Source: Bordetella sp.
Lineage (GTDB): Bacteria > Pseudomonadota > Gammaproteobacteria > Burkholderiales > Burkholderiaceae_B
Assembly (NCBI GenBank): GCA_027450125.1
Contig: DAIDKG010000142.1
Coordinates: 1-5,138, forward strand
Direction of reading: 5' to 3'
DNA: 5,138 bases
Shown: positions 1-5,138 of the stretch, piece by piece
How positions within the stretch are numbered: position 1 is the first letter of the stretch
How the letters are laid out: each line of letters opens with the position of its first letter
Notes under the pieces: generated by a model
What the model saw: the letters and a program-made list of their open reading frames with translations, nothing else
Database searches by the model: none
Told to the model about the DNA's origin: nothing
Translations under genes and position numbers: made by a program

Positions 1-537
1 ACCATCGTCTCGCGCAACCGCCATCCGATCGAGGCCGCGGTGCTCAGCATCACCCAGATCCATGCCGGCAGCGCGGACAACGTCATCCCCACCGACGCCG
101 AATTGCGCGGCACGGTGCGCACCTTCACCACCGAAATGACCGATCTCATCGAGCGACGCATGCGCGAGATCGCCCAGCACACCGCCGCCGCGATGGACTG
201 CCAGGTCGAGTTCGTGTTCGACCGCAACTACCCGCCCACCATCAACGACCCGCAGGAAACCGCCTTCTGCGCCGACGTCATGCGCGACATCGTGGGCGAG
301 GCCAACGTCGACGACCATGTCACGCCGACCATGGGCGCCGAGGCCTTCTCCTACATGCTGCTGCAAAAACCCGGCTGCTACGTCTGGATCGGCAACGGCA
401 ACGGCGAACACCGCGCGCAAGGCCATGGCATGGGCCCGTGCATGCTGCACAACGGCAGCTACGACTTCAACGACGCGCTGCTGCCGCTGGGCGCGACCTA
501 CTGGGTCCAGCTGGCGCTCAAGCGACTGGCCCGATAG
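1..537 (+). CDS. M20-family amidohydrolase (hippurate hydrolase / N-acyl amino acid hydrolase type), 3' part only
   Basis: The reading frame is open from base 1 and ends at TAG 535-537, giving the last 178 residues of a protein whose family is usually about 390-400 residues long. The start and the N-terminal metal ligands lie outside the window. Visible residues 17-40 (starting ITQIHAGSADNVIP) match the strand entering the M20 dimerisation (lid) domain. The later segment MGAEAFSYML at about 111-120 and the tail with LHNGSYDFND from about 149 belong to the returning catalytic domain; His150 is the probable C-terminal metal ligand. M20D enzymes are cytoplasmic, metal-dependent hydrolases of amide bonds in N-acyl amino acids; the substrate here cannot be told. 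The usual Glu-Asp-Phe of the MGAEDF motif reads Glu-Ala-Phe. Only 17 bases separate it from the thioesterase downstream, which suggests co-transcription. The family call is firm, the substrate is not. Confidence 0.9.
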   Translation, partial: TIVSRNRHPIEAAVLSITQIHAGSADNVIPTDAELRGTVRTFTTEMTDLIERRMREIAQHTAAAMDCQVEFVFDRNYPPTINDPQETAFCADVMRDIVGEANVDDHVTPTMGAEAFSYMLLQKPGCYVWIGNGNGEHRAQGHGMGPCMLHNGSYDFNDALLPLGATYWVQLALKRLAR

Positions 538-554
538 CACACCGGAACCAAACC

Positions 555-956
555 ATGTCCACATCACCCGCCCACGTCAGCTTGCCCGCCGACCAACCCG
601 TGCTGCGCGTCATGCCCATGCCGGCCGACTCGAACGTCCACGGCGACGTGTTCGGCGGCTGGATCATGGCGCAGCTCGACATCGCGGGTGCCGTCCCTGC
701 CGCGCGTCGTGCCGACGGTCGGGTCGCCACCGTCGCGGTGAACGCCATCGTCTTCAAAAAGCCCGTGTTCGTGGGCGACCTGCTCAGTTTCTACGCCAGG
801 ATCGTCAAGACCGGCACCACCTCGGTCACCGTCGAGGTGGACGTCTACGCGCAGCGCCAGCGCCTGGACGCCGAGATCGTCAAGGTCACCGAGGCGACCC
901 TGACCTACGTGGCGACCGACGACGCGCGCCACAGCCGGCCGCTGCCGATACTGTGA
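555..956 (+). CDS. YciA-like acyl-CoA thioesterase (hotdog fold)
   Basis: This is a complete protein of 133 residues, close to the usual length of YciA-type thioesterases. It aligns along its length with YciA: LRVMPMPADSN at 17-27, GDVFGGW at 30-36, then a helix ending in QLD. Asp42 matches the catalytic Asp44 of Haemophilus YciA. The later segments VFKKPVFVGDLLSFYARI and KTGTTSVTVEV are the typical hotdog strands. The family hydrolyses acyl-CoA thioesters to free acid and CoA in the cytoplasm, often with broad chain-length preference; the physiological substrate here is unknown. The ATG at 555 is chosen because the alignment with YciA begins just after it; the longer upstream reading frame overlaps the amidohydrolase and has no family similarity. 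The ribosome binding site is weak. It lies 17 bases after the amidohydrolase stop and converges with the regulator pseudogene, 18 bases away. Confidence 0.93.
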   Translation: MSTSPAHVSLPADQPVLRVMPMPADSNVHGDVFGGWIMAQLDIAGAVPAARRADGRVATVAVNAIVFKKPVFVGDLLSFYARIVKTGTTSVTVEVDVYAQRQRLDAEIVKVTEATLTYVATDDARHSRPLPIL

Positions 957-974
957 TCCGGTTGCCGTTGCGCC

Positions 975-1433
975 TCATTCCTTGCACAACGGCAGTTCCA
1001 TGGTGCTCTTGATGACCTCCATGGAAAAGCTGGCGCTGACGTCCAGCAGATCCACCTCCTCGATCAGGCGCCGGTAGAAGCGGTCGTAGGCCGCCATGTC
1101 CTCGACCACCACCTTCAGCAGGTAGTCCAGGTCGCCGGCCATGCGGTGAAACTCCACCACATTGGGCAAGGCCATCACGGCGCCGACCAGGCTCTGCGTC
1201 CATTTGGCGTTGTGCTGGCTGGTGCGGATGGAAACGAAGACCGTAAGATTGAGGCCCAGCGCCTGCGGGTTGAGCACCACCGCATTGCGCAGGATGACGC
1301 CGTCTTCCCTGAGCTTCTGTATGCGGCGCCAGCACGGCGTCACCGACAGATTGACCTGCTAGGCGATCTCGGCCACAGACAGGTCGGCATTCTTCTGCAT
1401 GAGTCCGAGAATCTTGAGGTCCGTCTGATCCAT
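975..1433 (-). pseudogene. Lrp/AsnC-family transcriptional regulator interrupted by an amber codon
   Basis: Read from ATG 1431-1433 to TGA 975-977 the frame holds 152 codons, the normal length for an Lrp/AsnC regulator. Codon 25 is TAG (1359-1361). It sits in the N-terminal helix-turn-helix, where the sequence reads SVAEIA, stop, QVNLSVTPCWRRIQKL. The residue is usually Gln or Glu here, so one change from CAG or GAG explains it. Everything downstream is intact: recognition helix, hinge, and the RAM effector domain from about residue 60, including GDLDYLLKV and the C-terminal SFSMEVIKST. The true start is well supported, since MDQTDLKILGLMQKNADLS is a classic Lrp N-terminus and AAAGGA lies six bases before it. 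A GTG at codon 31 could restart translation, giving 122 residues without the first HTH helix, unlikely to bind DNA normally. The gene is divergent from the thiol dioxygenase and probably once controlled it and itself. A sequencing error is possible. Confidence 0.88.
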
Positions 1434-1439
1434 GAAGGT

Positions 1440-1445
1440 TCCTTT
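1440..1445 (-). promoter_or_regulatory. Ribosome binding site of the Lrp-type gene
   Basis: On the minus strand AAAGGA stands six bases before the ATG at 1433. It is the best Shine-Dalgarno match among the genes in this window. It helps fix the true start of the regulator upstream of the amber codon, showing that the shorter frame beginning at GTG 1343 is a remnant rather than the original gene. Confidence 0.7.
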
Positions 1446-1460
1446 GCGCTGGAGGAAAAA

Positions 1461-1510
1461 TATTTCACCACGGCCGCCATCCGGCACGAATTAGGCAAAT
1501 TTATTCCACC
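1461..1510 (+). repeat. Pair of direct repeats TATTYCACC, 41 bases apart
   Basis: TATTTCACC at 1461-1469 and TATTCCACC at 1502-1510 differ at one base. Their start-to-start distance of 41 bases is close to four turns of B-DNA, so both would face the same side of the helix. This would suit an oligomeric regulator such as an Lrp-type octamer. The match is short and could be chance. Confidence 0.35.
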
Positions 1511-1558
1511 GATGGCGCTTTAGCATAGACAGGTTCCCATTTCCCGTGCCGAGCCGAC

Positions 1559-2107
1559 ATGCAAGCCGCCTCCGACTCAGTCATCGCCCCGAACGCCTCG
1601 CTGCAGGCATTGTCCACCGCCACCGGCCAGGCCGAGCAGACCGCCGCCTCGGCCCTGTTGCTGCAGATGGCGACGCACCTGAGACAAGCCGACAATCTGC
1701 TGGAGGCGCTGCCGCAGGCGCTGCGCGCCGGCTCGCCCGACAGCTACTGCCGCCATGTCGCCTACGCGGACCCGAGCGGCCGCTTCACGATCGTCTACCT
1801 GGTATGGCGTCCGGGCCAGCACAGCCCCGTGCACGGCCACAAGACCTGGTGCGCCTACCGCGTGCTGCAGGGCGAGCTGTCGGAAACGCTCTACGACTGG
1901 AATCCCACCACCCAGACGCTGTCGGTCAACGGCGAGATCGCCCGCAGGCCCGGCGACATCTTCACCGCCATCCCCGGCCTGCAGCAAACCCACCGCCTGG
2001 GCAACAGCAGCGACGAGGTGGCCATCACGCTGCACATCTACGGCGTGGCCGAGGAAAACATCGCCTCCGGCGTCAACCTGCTGCCGCCGCAACCGCTGCT
2101 GCAATAA
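1559..2107 (+). CDS. Cupin-fold thiol dioxygenase, cysteine dioxygenase type
   Basis: A 182-residue protein whose core matches cysteine dioxygenases, the non-heme iron enzymes that oxidise L-cysteine to cysteine sulfinate in the cytoplasm. Iron ligands appear as His92 and His94 (HGH) and His145. YCRHV at 63-67 places Arg65 where rat CDO has Arg60, which binds the cysteine carboxylate; mercaptopropionate dioxygenases usually have Gln there. TLHIY at 157-161 corresponds to the Ser-His-Tyr triad (SLHLY in rat), with Thr replacing Ser. LQGELSET follows the first cupin motif as in mammalian CDO. Cys98 aligns with rat Cys93 if a one-residue gap is allowed. Residues 1-30 are an Ala/Thr/Gln-rich extension without clear similarity, so the real start could lie further in; ATG 1559 is the only early ATG but has a weak ribosome site. 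Divergence from an Lrp-type regulator suggests amino acid-responsive control. The family is confident, the exact thiol substrate inferred. Confidence 0.85.
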   Translation: MQAASDSVIAPNASLQALSTATGQAEQTAASALLLQMATHLRQADNLLEALPQALRAGSPDSYCRHVAYADPSGRFTIVYLVWRPGQHSPVHGHKTWCAYRVLQGELSETLYDWNPTTQTLSVNGEIARRPGDIFTAIPGLQQTHRLGNSSDEVAITLHIYGVAEENIASGVNLLPPQPLLQ

Positions 2108-2277
2108 ACCGGGTTTGCGGGCGTCGCGCCTGAAGGCATCGCAAGCCGAGGCCGCCCGAAGACAGTCCGATGCACACTCCGTTTCCGGGGCGGGCATCGG
2201 GACCGATGCTGGGTTGCGCCGGCGACCAGGAAGCGGCGCCGACGCAATCGACGGATTCGCGCCGGCCTATGCCCAGG
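2108..2277. other. Convergent intergenic region between the thiol dioxygenase and secA
   Basis: No credible gene is visible in these 170 bases. Several GC-rich self-complementary elements occur: GGCG/CGCC at 2120-2130 nested within TTGCG/CGCAA at 2115-2144, and a perfect palindrome at 2194-2209. None is followed by a run of T on either strand, so a classical intrinsic terminator cannot be assigned for either converging gene. Termination may be Rho-dependent or use one of these hairpins. Confidence 0.5.
2194..2209. repeat. Perfect inverted repeat GCATCGG-GA-CCGATGC
   Basis: Seven-base arms surround a two-base centre; as RNA it would form a six-pair stem with a four-base loop on either strand. 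A further copy of CCGATGC lies at 2167-2173, so the left arm has two possible partners. It lies between converging stop codons, where a bidirectional terminator would sit, but it lacks a U tract. A protein-binding site is an alternative. The palindrome is certain, the function is not. Confidence 0.4.
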
Positions 2278-5004
<2,727 letters not shown>

Positions 5005-5036
5005 GCGTCTCGGTAAGGCACGAGGGGAAACCAACA

Positions 5037-5042
5037 AGTGTA
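5037..5042 (-). promoter_or_regulatory. Possible -10 element for secA
   Basis: On the minus strand TACACT, preceded by GC, stands 33 bases before the secA start and matches four of six positions of the sigma-70 -10 consensus. No good -35 hexamer is found 16-18 bases further upstream, so the call is tentative. The secA promoter could lie elsewhere in 5043-5138 or outside the window. Confidence 0.25.
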
Positions 5043-5061
5043 GCGCACCCGGGTTACGAAG

Positions 5062-5083
5062 CCCTCGGGGCGTATCCCTCGGG
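5062..5083. repeat. Two copies of CCCTCGGG upstream of secA
   Basis: CCCTCGGG occurs at 5062-5069 and 5076-5083, 14 bases start to start. Because each copy has CCC and GGG ends, the pair can fold into a stem: outer CCC/GGG and inner GGG/CCC pairs separated by TC/TC mismatches, with a GCGTAT loop. The palindrome ACCCGGGT lies just beside it at 5047-5054. If the secA transcript starts upstream of this block it would sit in the 5' leader; otherwise it could be a protein-binding site. Function is unknown. Confidence 0.35.
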
Positions 5084-5132
5084 ACTATTCGGCGGTATCT
5101 GAGGGCATAATCACATTCATCAAGCTTCCGAC

Positions 5133-5138
5133 ATGAAA
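5133..5138 (+). CDS. Possible start of a gene divergent from secA (first two codons only)
   Basis: ATG AAA at the right edge could begin a rightward gene, since the 128 bases to its left are non-coding and a divergent gene would be expected to start about here. CATAAT at 5105-5110 could be its -10 element, five of six bases matching consensus, but no clear -35 or ribosome binding site is present. Nothing can be said about the product. Confidence 0.25.

Larger units (their letters stand above)
1434..1558. promoter_or_regulatory. Divergent promoter/operator region between regulator and thiol dioxygenase
   Basis: These 125 bases separate two divergently read genes. The part from about 1451 to 1530 is clearly richer in A and T than its surroundings, with AAATATTT at 1458-1465 (a perfect 8-base palindrome) and AAATTTATT around 1497-1505. 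This fits the AT-rich sites that Lrp-family proteins bind and the promoters expected for both genes. TAGCAT at 1521-1526 is a possible -10 for the rightward gene, but no convincing -35 is present at normal spacing, so no start point is assigned. The role is inferred from position and composition. Confidence 0.55.

Noticed and set aside
317..1012. A 231-codon + strand frame spanning the amidohydrolase end and the thioesterase
   Set aside because: It is out of frame with both recognised proteins and its product is a long Arg/Ala/Pro-rich string typical of a shifted GC-rich frame.
1146..1523. A + strand frame opposite the Lrp-type regulator
   Set aside because: The minus-strand frame gives unmistakable Lrp/AsnC sequence on both sides of the amber codon; this frame is its antisense shadow.
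2115..2144. Nested GC-rich stem after the dioxygenase stop as an intrinsic terminator
   Set aside because: The stem has bulges and is not followed by a run of T, so it does not meet the usual criteria.
1577..2197. A 206-codon minus-strand frame opposite the thiol dioxygenase
   Set aside because: It is low-complexity Gly/Arg/Gln-rich sequence without family motifs, and the + strand frame has clear cupin dioxygenase residues.

Overview
The window is high-GC bacterial DNA with dense coding. The SecA sequence, the GC-rich codon choice and the gene types point to a betaproteobacterium of the Burkholderiales, most likely Alcaligenaceae (Bordetella/Achromobacter type). That placement rests on recognising protein sequences, not on a search.

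Layout, left to right. (1) The 3' end of an M20-family amidohydrolase/aminoacylase (+ strand) enters from outside the window. (2) Seventeen bases later on the same strand comes a complete YciA-type hotdog acyl-CoA thioesterase. (3) Convergent to it, on the - strand, is an Lrp/AsnC-family regulator with an in-frame TAG at codon 25, inside its helix-turn-helix; the rest of the frame is intact, so it looks like a young pseudogene. (4) A 125-base, locally AT-rich intergenic region separates it from a divergent + strand gene for a cupin-fold thiol dioxygenase of the cysteine dioxygenase type. (5) A 170-base convergent intergenic region holds a perfect short palindrome but no clear terminator. (6) secA, complete and on the - strand, fills the right half. 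(7) The last 134 bases are the secA upstream region, and a possible divergent gene begins at the very edge.

How the genes may work together. The amidohydrolase and thioesterase are close enough to be one transcript. The Lrp-type regulator and the thiol dioxygenase share a divergent promoter region, the classic arrangement for a regulator controlling its neighbour. Many Lrp-family proteins respond to amino acids, so sulfur amino acid sensing is a reasonable hypothesis. SecA is a housekeeping translocase ATPase and appears unrelated to its neighbours here. I found no CRISPR array, insertion sequence, tRNA, rRNA or novel multi-gene system. The most informative observations are the amber codon in the regulator and the dioxygenase's apparent Cys-Tyr cofactor residues.
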